Source: Pseudomonas sp. FP2335 (GTDB lineage: Bacteria; Pseudomonadota; Gammaproteobacteria; Pseudomonadales; Pseudomonadaceae). Taken from it: a stretch of 64,000 bases of DNA. Positions within the stretch are counted from its first letter, which is position 1. Each line of letters starts with the position of its first letter. Positions 19,773-28,351 of the stretch are shown here, piece after piece. Position numbers and translations under genes: made by a program. The stretch spans positions 951,501 to 1,015,500 of the forward strand of contig NZ_CP117437.1 in NCBI RefSeq assembly GCF_030687535.1. The letters run 5' to 3'. The notes beneath the pieces were generated by a model that was not told the DNA's origin, searched no databases, and saw nothing but the letters and a program-made list of their open reading frames with translations.

Positions 19773-19804
19773 AAAAGCCCCACGCATCCGATGCGTGGGG
19801 CTTT
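19773..19804 (-). terminator. Hairpin downstream of piuA
   Basis: AAAGCCCCACGCAT and ATGCGTGGGGCTTT form a long stem with a short loop between the piuA stop and the piuB start. It would end or reduce piuA transcription before piuB. Confidence 0.7.
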
Positions 19805-19824
19805 GTGCTGCGTGAGGCTGTTGC

Positions 19825-22125
19825 TTAGAAGTGGAAGTTGGTGGACAGCAACGCCGTGCGCCCGGCCGCCTGGTTGGCGAAGTGCGAACCGTAGGCCTTG
19901 TCGTAGTAGGTCTTGTCGGTCAGGTTCTGCACGTTCAGTTGCAGGTCGACGTTCTTGGTCAGCTTGTAGCTGGCCATGGCGTCGTAGCGGGTGTAGGACG
20001 GTACGTAAACCGTGTTGCCCGCGTCGCCGTAAACATCGTCGACATAGAACGCACCGCCGCCGACGGTCAGTTTTGGGGTGATGGCGTAGGTGGTCCACAG
20101 GCTGAACGAGTTTTCCGGGGTGTTCGGCATCTGGTTGCCTTTGTTCGAACCCGTGGTGACGACGCCCTGACGGTTGCCGTTCTTGCCAGGATCAACCAGC
20201 TCGGCTTTCAGGTAGCTGTAGCCGGCGAACACTTGCCATTGCTCGGTGATCTTGCCGCTGGCTGTCAGTTCCAGGCCGTCGACGCGAGACTCACCGGCGG
20301 TTTGGTAGGTGTTGGAATCCACCAGGATGCGGGTGTTTTTCTTCTCGGTACGGAACACCGCCGCCGACAGGGACAGGCGGTTGTGGAACAGGTCCCACTT
20401 GGTGCCCAGTTCGTAGTTGACGGTTTCTTCCGGCTTCATGTCGCTGGTGTTGATGCCGGTCGGAATCGCGTTGCTGTCGACGCCTTCACCGACCAGGCCG
20501 CCGGCCGGCGATGCCGAGGTGGCGTAGGAGGTGTAGATGCTGCCGTTTTCCAGCGGTTTCCAGACCAGGCCGGCCTGCCAGTTGAAGAATTGGCTGTCGT
20601 CCTTGACCTTGGTACGCCCGGTGGTGGCATTGGTGTTGGCTTCGGTGTCGAAGGTGTCGTAGCGCAGGCCAACGTTCAGCAGCCATTTCGGGTCTAGCTC
20701 GATGGTGTCGAACACGTAGGCGGCGCGGCTGGTGGCCTTGGTGTTGGTGCCCATGTAGTTGCGAGCGGTGGCGCCGGTCCAGGCGTCGTCCGGGTTCGGG
20801 TTGCCCAGGGAGGTGCAACTGCCGCCGCTGTTGCCGACCATGCCAGGCGTGCAACCGTTGGGCGTCGGGTTGGCGTTCGGCGTCACGGTGTAACCACTGA
20901 CGCGGGTTTCTTCACCCGTGAACTCCAGGCCGGTGGAGTAGCTGTGCTTGAAGCCCAGGGCCTGGAAGCTGCCGAACAGGTCGGTCTGGTTGGTGGTGGT
21001 CGTGGTGGTGGAGACGCGGGTGTTGGCACGACGCCATACGGTGCCGTATTTGTTGACGTTGAGCTTGCTGTCGTCCGGCTGGGTGAGGATGTAGTCCTGG
21101 CCGGTGCTGCCATGACGCAGGGTGTTTTTCAGCGTCATGCTGTCGCTCAGATCGTGCTCGATGGAGATCGTGCTGATGTCGGCGCGGGTCTTGCGGAAGT
21201 CGCGATCCTTGAGGCCATAGAAGTTGCTGCTGTCGCCGCCGTCGGTGGGTTTGTCATGGCCATGGGTGGTGGCGCTTGCCGAGCCATAACCGTACGGAAT
21301 GCCCGAATCCGGCAGGTCGTTGCTTTCCATGTGGTAGTAGCTGAGGTTGACGCGGGTCGGGGTGCCCAGGCCAAAGGTCAGCGACGGGGCCACGCCCCAA
21401 CGGTCGTAGTTGACCGCGTCGCGGCCGGCGACGTTTTGTTCGTGGCTCATCAGGTTCAGGCGGAACGCGGCGCTGTCGTCGAGGAACTGGCGGTTGACGT
21501 CAAGCACATAGCGGCGGGTCTGGTCGGAGCCGTAGGTGAAGCCGCCGTTGGTGAAGTCCCGCGCTTGTGGGGTCTTGCTGACCAGATTGAGGCTGCCACC
21601 GGCCGAACCACGACCGCCGAACGAGGAGTTCGGGCCTTTGCTGACTTCAATCGACTCAATGTCGAAAATCTCACGGCTCTGGCCGCCAGTGTCGCGCACG
21701 CCGTCGAGGTAGGTGTCGCCCTGGGCGTCGAAGCCACGGATGAATGGACGGTCGCCCTGGGGGTTGCCGCCTTCTCCCGCGCCGAAGGTGATGCCCGGTA
21801 CGGTGCGCAAGGCATCTTGCAGCGAGGTGGCGCCAGTGTCCTTGAGGACTTGCTGTGGCACCACGGTGACCGAACGCGGGGTGTCTACCAGCGGCGCGGT
21901 GTACTTCTGCGACGAGGCTTTTTCGACCTGGTAGGAGGTCTGGTCCTGTTCTTCGCCGGTGATGCTGGTGGCGCCCAGGGAGATGGTGTTGCGCTCGCCT
22001 TTTTGTTCAGTGTCTTCGGCCGCTTGCGCCAATTGGGCGGCAGAGCTGGCGGTAAGCGCGACGCCGATGGCCGAAGCCAGCAGGCGCGGTGAACTGGCAG
22101 GTGTTTTTATTGAAGTGCGCGACAT
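19825..22125 (-). CDS. piuA: TonB-dependent siderophore receptor PiuA
   Basis: A 766-residue outer-membrane receptor importing iron-siderophore complexes with TonB energy. A signal peptide ends near AAQLAQAAE. A TonB-box/plug region follows (SLGATSITGEEQ; PRSVTVVPQQVLKDTGATSL; DRPFIRGFDAQGDTYLDGVRD; EVSKGPNSSFGGRGSAGG). The 22-strand barrel ends in the outer-membrane signature phenylalanine (STNFHF). The start MSRTSIKT (22125) was chosen because the signal peptide begins there; the frame opens 64 codons earlier without signal features. In P. aeruginosa PiuA takes up catecholate-type compounds and siderophore-conjugated antibiotics. It is divergent from piuC across a 205-bp gap with a Fur-box-like site. 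Confidence 0.93.
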   Translation of the reverse strand: MSRTSIKTPASSPRLLASAIGVALTASSAAQLAQAAEDTEQKGERNTISLGATSITGEEQDQTSYQVEKASSQKYTAPLVDTPRSVTVVPQQVLKDTGATSLQDALRTVPGITFGAGEGGNPQGDRPFIRGFDAQGDTYLDGVRDTGGQSREIFDIESIEVSKGPNSSFGGRGSAGGSLNLVSKTPQARDFTNGGFTYGSDQTRRYVLDVNRQFLDDSAAFRLNLMSHEQNVAGRDAVNYDRWGVAPSLTFGLGTPTRVNLSYYHMESNDLPDSGIPYGYGSASATTHGHDKPTDGGDSSNFYGLKDRDFRKTRADISTISIEHDLSDSMTLKNTLRHGSTGQDYILTQPDDSKLNVNKYGTVWRRANTRVSTTTTTTNQTDLFGSFQALGFKHSYSTGLEFTGEETRVSGYTVTPNANPTPNGCTPGMVGNSGGSCTSLGNPNPDDAWTGATARNYMGTNTKATSRAAYVFDTIELDPKWLLNVGLRYDTFDTEANTNATTGRTKVKDDSQFFNWQAGLVWKPLENGSIYTSYATSASPAGGLVGEGVDSNAIPTGINTSDMKPEETVNYELGTKWDLFHNRLSLSAAVFRTEKKNTRILVDSNTYQTAGESRVDGLELTASGKITEQWQVFAGYSYLKAELVDPGKNGNRQGVVTTGSNKGNQMPNTPENSFSLWTTYAITPKLTVGGGAFYVDDVYGDAGNTVYVPSYTRYDAMASYKLTKNVDLQLNVQNLTDKTYYDKAYGSHFANQAAGRTALLSTNFHF

Positions 22126-22282
22126 GACGTGTCCTTTCCCCAAGGATGTGAGGCGGCGGAATATAGGGTGAACACGACTTTCTATCAATTGCGATACATT
22201 GCTAATTGCATTGAATTTACATTCTTTACACTTTTTGCTTACGGTTTTTACGATCTCATCCGTCCACGGCGTTTTACAGGCT

Positions 22283-22301
22283 TGATAAGAATCAATACCA
22301 T
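22283..22301. promoter_or_regulatory. Fur-box-like sequence
   Basis: TTGATAAGAATCAATACCA lies between divergent piuA and piuC. The left half (TGATAA) fits the Fur 7-1-7 consensus well and the right half only partly. Iron control of both genes is expected from their roles. Confidence 0.5.
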
Positions 22302-22330
22302 TGGCGCCTCTCTGCATTCAGGTACTGCCC

Positions 22331-23011
22331 ATGTTGCTGCACATCCCCGGCCTGTTCTCTCGCGAGGAAGTGCAGCGCATTCGCCAAGCCCTGGAAAGCA
22401 CCGATTGGGCCGACGGTAAAATCACCGCCGGGCACCAGTCCGCCAAGGCCAAGCACAACCTGCAATTGCCCGAAGGCCACCCGCTGGCCAAGGAAATCGG
22501 CGCGGCGATGCTTGAGCGCTTGTGGAAAAACCCGCTATTTATGTCAGCGGCGTTACCGCACAAGGTCTTCCCGCCGCTGTTCAACTGCTACACCGCCGGC
22601 GGCAGTTTCGATTTCCATATCGACAACGCCGTGCGCCAGGCCCGGGGTAGTTTTGAACGGGTGCGTACCGATTTGTCGTCCACCTTGTTCTTCAGCGACC
22701 CGGAGGAATATGACGGCGGCGAGCTGGAGATCCAGGACACTTTTGGCCTGCAACGGGTAAAACTGCCGGCCGGCGACATGGTGCTGTACCCCGGTTCCAG
22801 CCTGCACAAAGTCAACGCCGTGACCCGTGGCGCACGCTACGCCTCGTTTTTCTGGACCCAAAGCCTGGTGCGCGAAGACAGCCAGCGCACCCTGCTGTTT
22901 GACATGGACGGCGCGATCCAGCAATTGACCGCCGATGTGCCTGACCATCCGGCGCTGATCCAGCTCACCGGCACTTATCACAACCTGTTGCGCCGCTGGG
23001 TCGAGGTCTGA
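22331..23011 (+). CDS. piuC: PKHD-type Fe(II)/2-oxoglutarate dioxygenase PiuC
   Basis: A 226-residue cytosolic hydroxylase of the PKHD/YbiX family. The iron facial triad fits His and Asp in FDFHIDNAV (about residues 96-104) and a second His in SSLHKVNAV (about 158), with an Arg following for 2-oxoglutarate. Typical PKHD blocks are [33 protein letters not shown] and [13 protein letters not shown]. The start at MLLHIPGLF gives the exact family length. It is divergent from the iron receptor piuA and has been annotated as an iron-uptake factor, but its substrate is not established. The next gene begins one base after its stop. Confidence 0.93.
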   Translation: MLLHIPGLFSREEVQRIRQALESTDWADGKITAGHQSAKAKHNLQLPEGHPLAKEIGAAMLERLWKNPLFMSAALPHKVFPPLFNCYTAGGSFDFHIDNAVRQARGSFERVRTDLSSTLFFSDPEEYDGGELEIQDTFGLQRVKLPAGDMVLYPGSSLHKVNAVTRGARYASFFWTQSLVREDSQRTLLFDMDGAIQQLTADVPDHPALIQLTGTYHNLLRRWVEV

Positions 23012-23012
23012 C

Positions 23013-23765
23013 ATGGGCTTCTTGCTGCGTCGCGAAGAAGTGCTCAACGTCGAACAACTGCAATCGATGCTCGACGATTCCCCGGTACGCGCCGCCCAGG
23101 CGATCCTGATGGCGGCGAAAGAAGGCGTGGTGGATGCCCAGGCGCTGCTCGGGCAAATCCTGCTGGAAGGCCGAGGCATTGCGCGGGATGAAGCGCTGGC
23201 GCTGTGTTGGTTCCGGATCGCGGCTCAGGGCGGGCACCTGATGGCGCGCAATATGGCCGGGCGGTGTCTGGAACATGGTTGGGGCTGCGCGGCGGATGAA
23301 GCGGCAGCTGCGCGGGAATACCGCAAGGGCGCCGAGGCCGGGCTGGATTGGGCCCAATACAACTACGCCAATCTGCTGGCGACCGGACGCGGTGTTGCAG
23401 AGGATCAATCGCAAGCGCTGAGTTTTTATCGCCGGGCAGCTGAGCAAGGTCACGCCAAATCGATGAACCTGCTGGGGCGTTATCTGGAAGACGGCCGCTT
23501 CTGTGCACGGGATCTGGAGGCTGCCGTGGATTGGTATCGCCGTTCAGCCGAAGGCGGAGATTTTCGCGGGCAGTTCAGCTACGCGGCGGTGCTGGCGGAC
23601 AGCGGCCAGGTCGATGCGGCGCTGGAGTGGTTGCGCAAGGCATTGGCGGGGGGCAATTTGAAGTTTTTACGCACGGCGTGCAAGGCATTGGCTGCGGCGA
23701 ATGATACGCAGATTCGCGCAATGGCCGATGCATACGAGGCGCGTGCTACACAGCTAACTCTGTAA
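23013..23765 (+). CDS. Sel1-repeat (TPR-like) protein
   Basis: A 250-residue soluble protein made of tandem Sel1-like helical repeats of about 36 residues, seen as repeated A..LG..L..GRG...D...AL.W...AA..G pattern (AQALLGQILLEGRGIARDEA, AQYNYANLLATGRGVAEDQS, AKSMNLLGRYLEDGRFCARD). It has no signal peptide. Sel1 arrays act as protein-binding scaffolds. It starts one base after the piuC stop, so the two are almost certainly co-transcribed and coupled; an equivalent Sel1 gene follows piuC in P. aeruginosa. A partnership with PiuC is a reasonable inference without direct evidence here. Confidence 0.85.
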   Translation: MGFLLRREEVLNVEQLQSMLDDSPVRAAQAILMAAKEGVVDAQALLGQILLEGRGIARDEALALCWFRIAAQGGHLMARNMAGRCLEHGWGCAADEAAAAREYRKGAEAGLDWAQYNYANLLATGRGVAEDQSQALSFYRRAAEQGHAKSMNLLGRYLEDGRFCARDLEAAVDWYRRSAEGGDFRGQFSYAAVLADSGQVDAALEWLRKALAGGNLKFLRTACKALAAANDTQIRAMADAYEARATQLTL

Positions 23766-23910
23766 ACACCGGCTGTGGCGAGGCAGGCATAACCGGAACA
23801 CCTGTTACAGCGCATCGATGAGCGCGTGCAAAAGGACCATCGCTACGCCTCGCGACCAGGCTTTTTGGCGACGGCGGCGTTGCGTGAGTTATCGGCTTAG
23901 CGGAAACAAA

Positions 23911-23940
23911 AAAGCCCATGACACGTCATGGGCTTTTTTT
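23911..23940. terminator. Bidirectional terminator between the Sel1 gene and speC
   Basis: AAAGCCCATGAC pairs with GTCATGGGCTTT and is flanked by A-rich sequence on the left and seven T on the right, serving both convergent genes. The rest of the 23766-23974 gap contains only a TGTGGCGAGGCAGGC repeat fragment near 23774. Confidence 0.85.
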
Positions 23941-23974
23941 CTTGTAGCTTGCGGCTAAAAACTAACCGCTGCTC

Positions 23975-25138
23975 TTAAACGTAGAAGGATTTCAGTGGCG
24001 GGAAGCCATTGAACTCAACCGCGCTGTAGCTGGTGGTGTACGCACCGGTCGACAACCAGTACAAACGATCACCGATCGCCAGGTTCAGCGGCAGGCCGTA
24101 CTTGTAGTTTTCGTACATGATGTCGGCGCTGTCGCAGGTAGGACCGGCGATGACCACTTCTTCCATCTCGCCTTTCTTCTCGGTCCAGATCGGGAACTTG
24201 ATGGCTTCGTCCATGGTTTCGATCAGGCCGGAGAACTTGCCCACATCCGTGTACACCCAACGCTCGACGGCGGTACGGGATTTACGTGCAACCAGGACCA
24301 CTTCGCTGACCAGGATGCCGGCGTTGGCGATCAGCGAACGGCCCGGCTCCAGGATGATTTCCGGCAGGTCGTCGCCGAAATCTTCCTTGAGGAAGCGGAT
24401 GATTTCTTCGGCGTAGGTTTCCAGGCTGTTGGTGCGGGTGATGTAGTTGGCCGGGAAGCCGCCGCCCATGTTGATCAGCTTGAGGTGAATGCCGTCTTCT
24501 TCTTTCAGGCGCTCGAAGATCACTTTGACCTTGGCGATGGCAGCGTCCCACACGCTGATGTCGCGCTGTTGCGAGCCGACGTGGAACGAGATGCCGTAAG
24601 GCACCAGGCCCAGGTCACGGGCGAGGATCAGCAGGTCCATGGCCATGTCGGTCTGGCAGCCGAATTTGCGCGACAGAGGCCAGTCAGCCGTGGTCGAGCC
24701 TTCGGTGAGGATGCGCACATACACTTTCGAGCCCGGCGCGGCCTTGGCGATGTTGCGCAGGTCGGCTTCGGAGTCGGTGGAGAACAGGCGCACGCCCTTC
24801 TCGTAGAAGTAGCGGATGTCCTTGGATTTCTTGATGGTGTTGCCGTAGCTGATACGGTCGGCGCTGACGCCACGGTCCATCACTTTGTCCAGCTCGTAGA
24901 TCGAGGCGATGTCGAAGCTCGAACCCTTTTCTTTGAGCAGGTCAATGATCTCGACAGCCGGGTTGGCCTTGACCGCGTAATAGACTTTGGCGAATTCGAA
25001 ACCGGCGCGCAGGTCGTCGTAGGCCTGGCTGATCATCGCGGTGTCGATCACCACGAACGGGGTTTCTTGCTTGTCGGCGAACGCCTTCATTTTGTCAAAT
25101 GTGGCGCGCGCGAAATAATCTTCGACCTGGATCGACAT
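23975..25138 (-). CDS. speC: Ornithine decarboxylase (PLP-dependent, alanine-racemase fold)
   Basis: A 387-residue enzyme that decarboxylates L-ornithine to putrescine, the entry to polyamine synthesis. It is the eukaryote-like fold-III type. The PLP lysine is Lys57 (VYYAVKANP). The glycine-rich phosphate loop is INMGGGFPANY, and EPGRSLIANAG is present. The catalytic cysteine of the opposite subunit is Cys335 (GPTCDSADIMYENY). The start MSIQVEDYF (25138) has a good RBS (AGGAG, 8 nt away). The frame remains open upstream to an ATG at 25231 without an RBS. A long structured leader with a terminator and a small reading frame precedes the gene. Confidence 0.96.
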   Translation of the reverse strand: MSIQVEDYFARATFDKMKAFADKQETPFVVIDTAMISQAYDDLRAGFEFAKVYYAVKANPAVEIIDLLKEKGSSFDIASIYELDKVMDRGVSADRISYGNTIKKSKDIRYFYEKGVRLFSTDSEADLRNIAKAAPGSKVYVRILTEGSTTADWPLSRKFGCQTDMAMDLLILARDLGLVPYGISFHVGSQQRDISVWDAAIAKVKVIFERLKEEDGIHLKLINMGGGFPANYITRTNSLETYAEEIIRFLKEDFGDDLPEIILEPGRSLIANAGILVSEVVLVARKSRTAVERWVYTDVGKFSGLIETMDEAIKFPIWTEKKGEMEEVVIAGPTCDSADIMYENYKYGLPLNLAIGDRLYWLSTGAYTTSYSAVEFNGFPPLKSFYV

Positions 25139-25243
25139 GCTGGGAACTCCTACTGGCAAACTAAATTGATCAATGGGTGCAAATGAACGTCCTCCGTATC
25201 CCCACTTTGGTTCGCCTACTTCCCAAGGCATGTCGCCGAAAGC

Positions 25244-25277
25244 AAAAAGGCCATGGGATCTACCGCTTCCCTTGGCC
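25244..25277 (-). promoter_or_regulatory. Candidate transcription attenuator in the speC leader
   Basis: On the minus strand GGCCAAGGGA (25277-25268) pairs with TCCCATGGCC (25258-25249) with a single A-A mismatch and a 9-nt loop, followed directly by TTTTT. This is a complete intrinsic terminator located between the predicted speC promoter and the speC start, about 105 nt before the gene. The 5' arm also contains CCAAGG, which could pair instead with CCTTGG just downstream (about 25224-25229). Such a position implies premature termination unless relieved. Confidence 0.55.
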
Positions 25278-25325
25278 TTGCTGTCTCGTCGTCAGTACTT
25301 GAGCCGGATGGATCGTTTCCAGCAT
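25260..25325 (-). CDS. Candidate 21-residue leader peptide of speC
   Basis: ATG at 25325 opens a frame reading MLETIHPAQV then LTTRQQGQGKR, with its TAG stop at 25262-25260 inside the loop of the terminator hairpin. A ribosome ending here would cover the hairpin's 5' arm and block its formation. The frame has no recognisable Shine-Dalgarno; the predicted transcript start lies only about 9 nt upstream, so initiation would be near-leaderless. The peptide ends Lys-Arg-stop. Too short for statistical support; the call rests on geometry. Confidence 0.35.
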   Translation of the reverse strand: MLETIHPAQVLTTRQQGQGKR

Positions 25326-25340
25326 GGACGTTCGGCGCGA

Positions 25341-25369
25341 ACTTTAGGGCGTGAGGGGCTTGAGATCAA
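25341..25369 (-). promoter_or_regulatory. Predicted sigma-70 promoter of speC
   Basis: Minus strand TTGATC (25369-25364), a 17-bp spacer and TAAAGT (25346-25341). Transcription would begin near 25334, giving a leader of about 195 nt that includes the small frame and the hairpin. The remaining stretch to 25500 shows nothing I can name. Confidence 0.5.
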
Positions 25370-25501
25370 CTAAAAATGTCGCGTTTTTGCACGCGTTCGT
25401 CGCGAGCACCCGTGCAGCTACTTATGTAACCGACAGGTGTGACGGAATGATGTTCCCCGGATGGGGCAAATTGAGGTGTTTCAGACCCAATAGAGATCCA
25501 A

Positions 25502-25595
25502 TGTGGGAGCGGGCTTGCTCGCGAAAGCGGAGTGGAGTGTCAGTCGATAGATGTTTGACTGATACACCGCTTTCGCGAGCAAGCCCGCTCCCACA
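25502..25595. repeat. REPIN
   Basis: Inverted REP arms, TGTGGGAGCGGGCTTGCTCG at 25502 and its complement ending at 25595, separated by about 50 bp of variable sequence. It lies just beyond the 3' end of the opuC operon and upstream of speC. Confidence 0.9.
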
Positions 25596-25617
25596 GTTTT
25601 GACCGAGTGGTGTCAGG

Positions 25618-26775
25618 TCAAGCCAGTGCGGTTTCGGCAGGCGAAACGATACTGGTCTTGCCACCCCGGGACTTACCGGAACTCAGGTACTCGGCAATCG
25701 ATTCCTGGGTCACTTCCCCAAGGAACACCCGCTCCGCATCCATCACCGGCAACCACGAGCGATTGAACTCGTACATGCGCGACAACAGGATGCGCAAATG
25801 TTCGTCATACGCCGCCGTGGCGTTGAACTCGCGCAGGTATTGGCCGCAAGTACCGCTCTGGCGGTGCAGGTCGCGACGTCGTACATACCCCAGTGCCTTG
25901 TTCTCGGCACAGGTCACCACCACGTAGCGGCGGTCGTGTTCGTCCATCAGTTCCAACGCGTCGGCCACTGGGGTTTCCGGGCTCACCGACGGGGCGTTGT
26001 CCGCCGCGTCCTCGGCTTTGACCAGCAGCAGGCGCTTGAGGGTGCTGTCCTGGCCTACGAAGTTGCTGACAAATTCGTCGGCCGGGTGGGCGAGCAGGGT
26101 GTCCGGGTGGTCGATCTGCAACAGCTTGCCGGCGCGGAAGATGGCGATCTTGTCGCCCAGCTTGATGGCTTCGTCGATGTCGTGGCTGACCATGATCACG
26201 GTCTTGTTCAGCGCACGCTGCATCTCGAAGAACTCGTTCTGGATCATCTCGCGGTTGATCGGGTCGACTGCCCCGAACGGCTCATCCATCAACAGCAACG
26301 GCGCATCGGCCGCCAGCGCACGGATCACGCCGATCCGCTGTTGCTGGCCGCCCGACAGTTCACGCGGGTAGCGGTGCAGGTACTGCTTGGGCTCCAGCTT
26401 GATCATGCTCATCAATTCGCGGGCGCGGTCGTGGCATTTCTGTTTGTCCCAGCCGAGCAGTTTCGGCACGACCACGATGTTTTCCTCGATGGTCATGTTG
26501 GGGAACAGGCCGATCTGCTGGATCACATAGCCGATGTTGCGACGCAGGGTCACTTCGTCGAGGTCGGTGGTGTCTTCGCCGTTGATCAGGATCTTGCCCG
26601 AGGTCGGCTTGATCAGGCGGTTGATCATTTTCAGCGTGGTGCTCTTGCCGCAACCCGAGGGGCCGAGGAATACGCAAATTTCGCCTTCGTTGACGGTCAG
26701 GCTTACATCGTTCACGGCGGTGACAGTCTTGCCGTTGCTTTGGAAGGTCTTGGACAGGTTTTGAAGTTCGATCAT
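25618..26775 (-). CDS. opuCA: Osmoprotectant (choline/betaine/carnitine) ABC transporter ATPase with CBS domains
   Basis: A 385-residue ATPase. Walker A is GPSGCGKST (residues 38-46), the signature LSGGQQQRIGVIRAL, Walker B LLLMDEPFGAVD, and the switch His in MVSHDIDEA. After the ATPase core the protein continues with two CBS-like segments (about 245-370: SPETPVADALELMDEHDRRYVVV and LPVMDAERVFLGEVTQESIAEYL), which in OpuA/OpuC systems sense ionic strength or nucleotides. The start MIELQNL overlaps the stop of the upstream permease (ATGA). Gene order ATPase-permease-binding protein-permease matches OpuC. Expected role: uptake of quaternary ammonium osmoprotectants. Confidence 0.9.
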   Translation of the reverse strand: MIELQNLSKTFQSNGKTVTAVNDVSLTVNEGEICVFLGPSGCGKSTTLKMINRLIKPTSGKILINGEDTTDLDEVTLRRNIGYVIQQIGLFPNMTIEENIVVVPKLLGWDKQKCHDRARELMSMIKLEPKQYLHRYPRELSGGQQQRIGVIRALAADAPLLLMDEPFGAVDPINREMIQNEFFEMQRALNKTVIMVSHDIDEAIKLGDKIAIFRAGKLLQIDHPDTLLAHPADEFVSNFVGQDSTLKRLLLVKAEDAADNAPSVSPETPVADALELMDEHDRRYVVVTCAENKALGYVRRRDLHRQSGTCGQYLREFNATAAYDEHLRILLSRMYEFNRSWLPVMDAERVFLGEVTQESIAEYLSSGKSRGGKTSIVSPAETALA

Positions 26776-27425
26776 TTGAGCAATCCTTTTGGAGTCAGCG
26801 AGCGTTGCAGCCATTGCAGAAGCAGGTCGGCGAAGATGGCCAGGAGACTGACCAGCACGGCGCCGACGATCAGCATCGACATGTCGCTGCGGCTGATGGA
26901 AGCCAGAATAAGTACACCCAGGCCACCGGCGCCGATGGTGGCGGCGATGGTCATGACACCGATGTTCATCACCACGGCGGTGCGCACACCGGCGAGGATC
27001 ACCGGCACGGCAATGGGCAACTCGACCATGCGCAGGCGCTGGCCGAAGGTCATGCCGATGCCTTTGGCGGCCTCGCGAATGCCCGGTTCCACGCCCGTCA
27101 GGGCCAGGTATGTGTTACGCATGATCGGCAGCAGGGAATAGAGGAACACGGCGGTGATCGCCGGCATTGGCCCCAGGCCCTGGCCGAATTTGGAGTAGAA
27201 CGGCAGCAGCAGGCCGAACAGGGCGATGGACGGCACGGTCAGCAACACCGTGGCGCTGGCTTGCAAGGGGCCTGCGAGGCTCGGAAAGCGCGTCATCAGG
27301 ATGCCCAGGGGCACACCGATCAGGATCGCGAGGATCACGGCAATGCCGACCAGGGTGATGTGCTGCCAGGTCAGATGCAGGACTTGGGCCCAATCAAGAT
27401 GGGAAAAGGCGTTCAGGAATTCCAT
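26772..27425 (-). CDS. opuCB: Osmoprotectant ABC transporter permease
   Basis: A 217-residue inner-membrane permease of the ProW/OpuCB type. Several hydrophobic spans (LVGIAVILAILIGVPLGIL, VLLTVPSIALFGLLLPFYS, AITAVFLYSLLPIMRNTYLA) are followed by the EAA coupling loop (GVEPGIREAAKGIGMTFGQR) that docks on the ATPase. Its stop overlaps the ATPase start by four bases. It follows the binding-protein gene by 12 bp in the same operon. Confidence 0.9.
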   Translation of the reverse strand: MEFLNAFSHLDWAQVLHLTWQHITLVGIAVILAILIGVPLGILMTRFPSLAGPLQASATVLLTVPSIALFGLLLPFYSKFGQGLGPMPAITAVFLYSLLPIMRNTYLALTGVEPGIREAAKGIGMTFGQRLRMVELPIAVPVILAGVRTAVVMNIGVMTIAATIGAGGLGVLILASISRSDMSMLIVGAVLVSLLAIFADLLLQWLQRSLTPKGLLK

Positions 27426-27437
27426 GTCTTCTCCTCT

Positions 27438-28331
27438 TTAGTTGAGCGGATGCTGGCGCAGGAAATCGGCGGCAACAGTGGACGGGCTTTCGTGGTCGAC
27501 ATCGACCCGCGCATTCAACTGGCGCATGGTTTCATCGTCGAACAGTGCAGCGAGCGGTTTGAGGTCGGCGGCCAGTTGCGGGTGGGCGTCGAGATAAACC
27601 TGACGTACCACGGGCGCTGCGGTGTAGTCCGGGAAGTAGTGCTTGTCGTCCTCCAGCAGCTTCAATTTGAACGCGTTGAGGCGACCGTCGGTGGTGTAGA
27701 CCAAACCGGCAAACACCTGGCCGTTACGCAGCGCGGTGTAGACCAGGCCGGCGTCCATTTGCCGGGTGTTCTTGCGGGTCAGGTTCATGTCGTACAGCTT
27801 GACCATGCCGGCCAGGCCGTCGGAGCGGTTGGCGAACTCAGTGTCCAGGGCCACCAGGCGATGGGCCTTTGCATCGTCCGCCACGGCTTGGGTCAGGTCG
27901 CTGATGCTGTTGATCTCGGGATGCTCGGCGGCCACTTTTTCCGGCAGTGCCAGGGCGTAGGTGTTGCTGAAGCGCGATGGGGAGAGCCAGACCAGGCCTT
28001 TTTTCGCGTCGAGTTCTTTCACTCGGGCGTAGGACTGTTCGCTGTCGAGCTTCTCGTCCACGTGGTTGTAGGCCACCAGCGACACGCCGGTGTATTCCCA
28101 GATCAGGTCCAGTTGCCCGCTTTCCTGGGCACTGCGCGCCAGGTTGCTGCCCAGGCCGCCGGTCACGCGGGTGTCGTAACCCTTGGTGCGCAGGTACTGG
28201 GAGGTGATTTCGGCAAGCAGGGTCTGTTCGGTGAACACCCGGGCGCCGATGCGGATGACCGGTTTTTCAGCGGCTTGCGCAATGCCGGCGAGCAGCAGGA
28301 CGCAGCCTAATATCAAGCTAAGTTTTTTCAT
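27438..28331 (-). CDS. opuCC: Osmoprotectant ABC transporter periplasmic binding protein
   Basis: A 297-residue protein with a standard signal peptide cleaved after AGIAQA; there is no lipobox cysteine. The mature part has the OpuAC/QAT fold pattern: IGARVFTEQTLLAEITSQYL, GGLGSNLARSAQESGQLDLIWEYTGVSL and GLVYTALRNGQVFAGLVYTTDGRL. Several Tyr and Trp residues are available for an aromatic box that would bind trimethylammonium groups. It sits between the two permease genes, as in OpuC systems. Confidence 0.9.
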   Translation of the reverse strand: MKKLSLILGCVLLLAGIAQAAEKPVIRIGARVFTEQTLLAEITSQYLRTKGYDTRVTGGLGSNLARSAQESGQLDLIWEYTGVSLVAYNHVDEKLDSEQSYARVKELDAKKGLVWLSPSRFSNTYALALPEKVAAEHPEINSISDLTQAVADDAKAHRLVALDTEFANRSDGLAGMVKLYDMNLTRKNTRQMDAGLVYTALRNGQVFAGLVYTTDGRLNAFKLKLLEDDKHYFPDYTAAPVVRQVYLDAHPQLAADLKPLAALFDDETMRQLNARVDVDHESPSTVAADFLRQHPLN

Positions 28332-28351
28332 GTCGATTCCTTTGCCAAGCC

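Noticed and set aside
25139..25231. A 31-residue N-terminal extension of SpeC from an ATG at 25231
   Set aside because: No RBS precedes that ATG, while the ATG at 25138 has a good one and matches the known protein length. The open frame may be chance or part of the leader.
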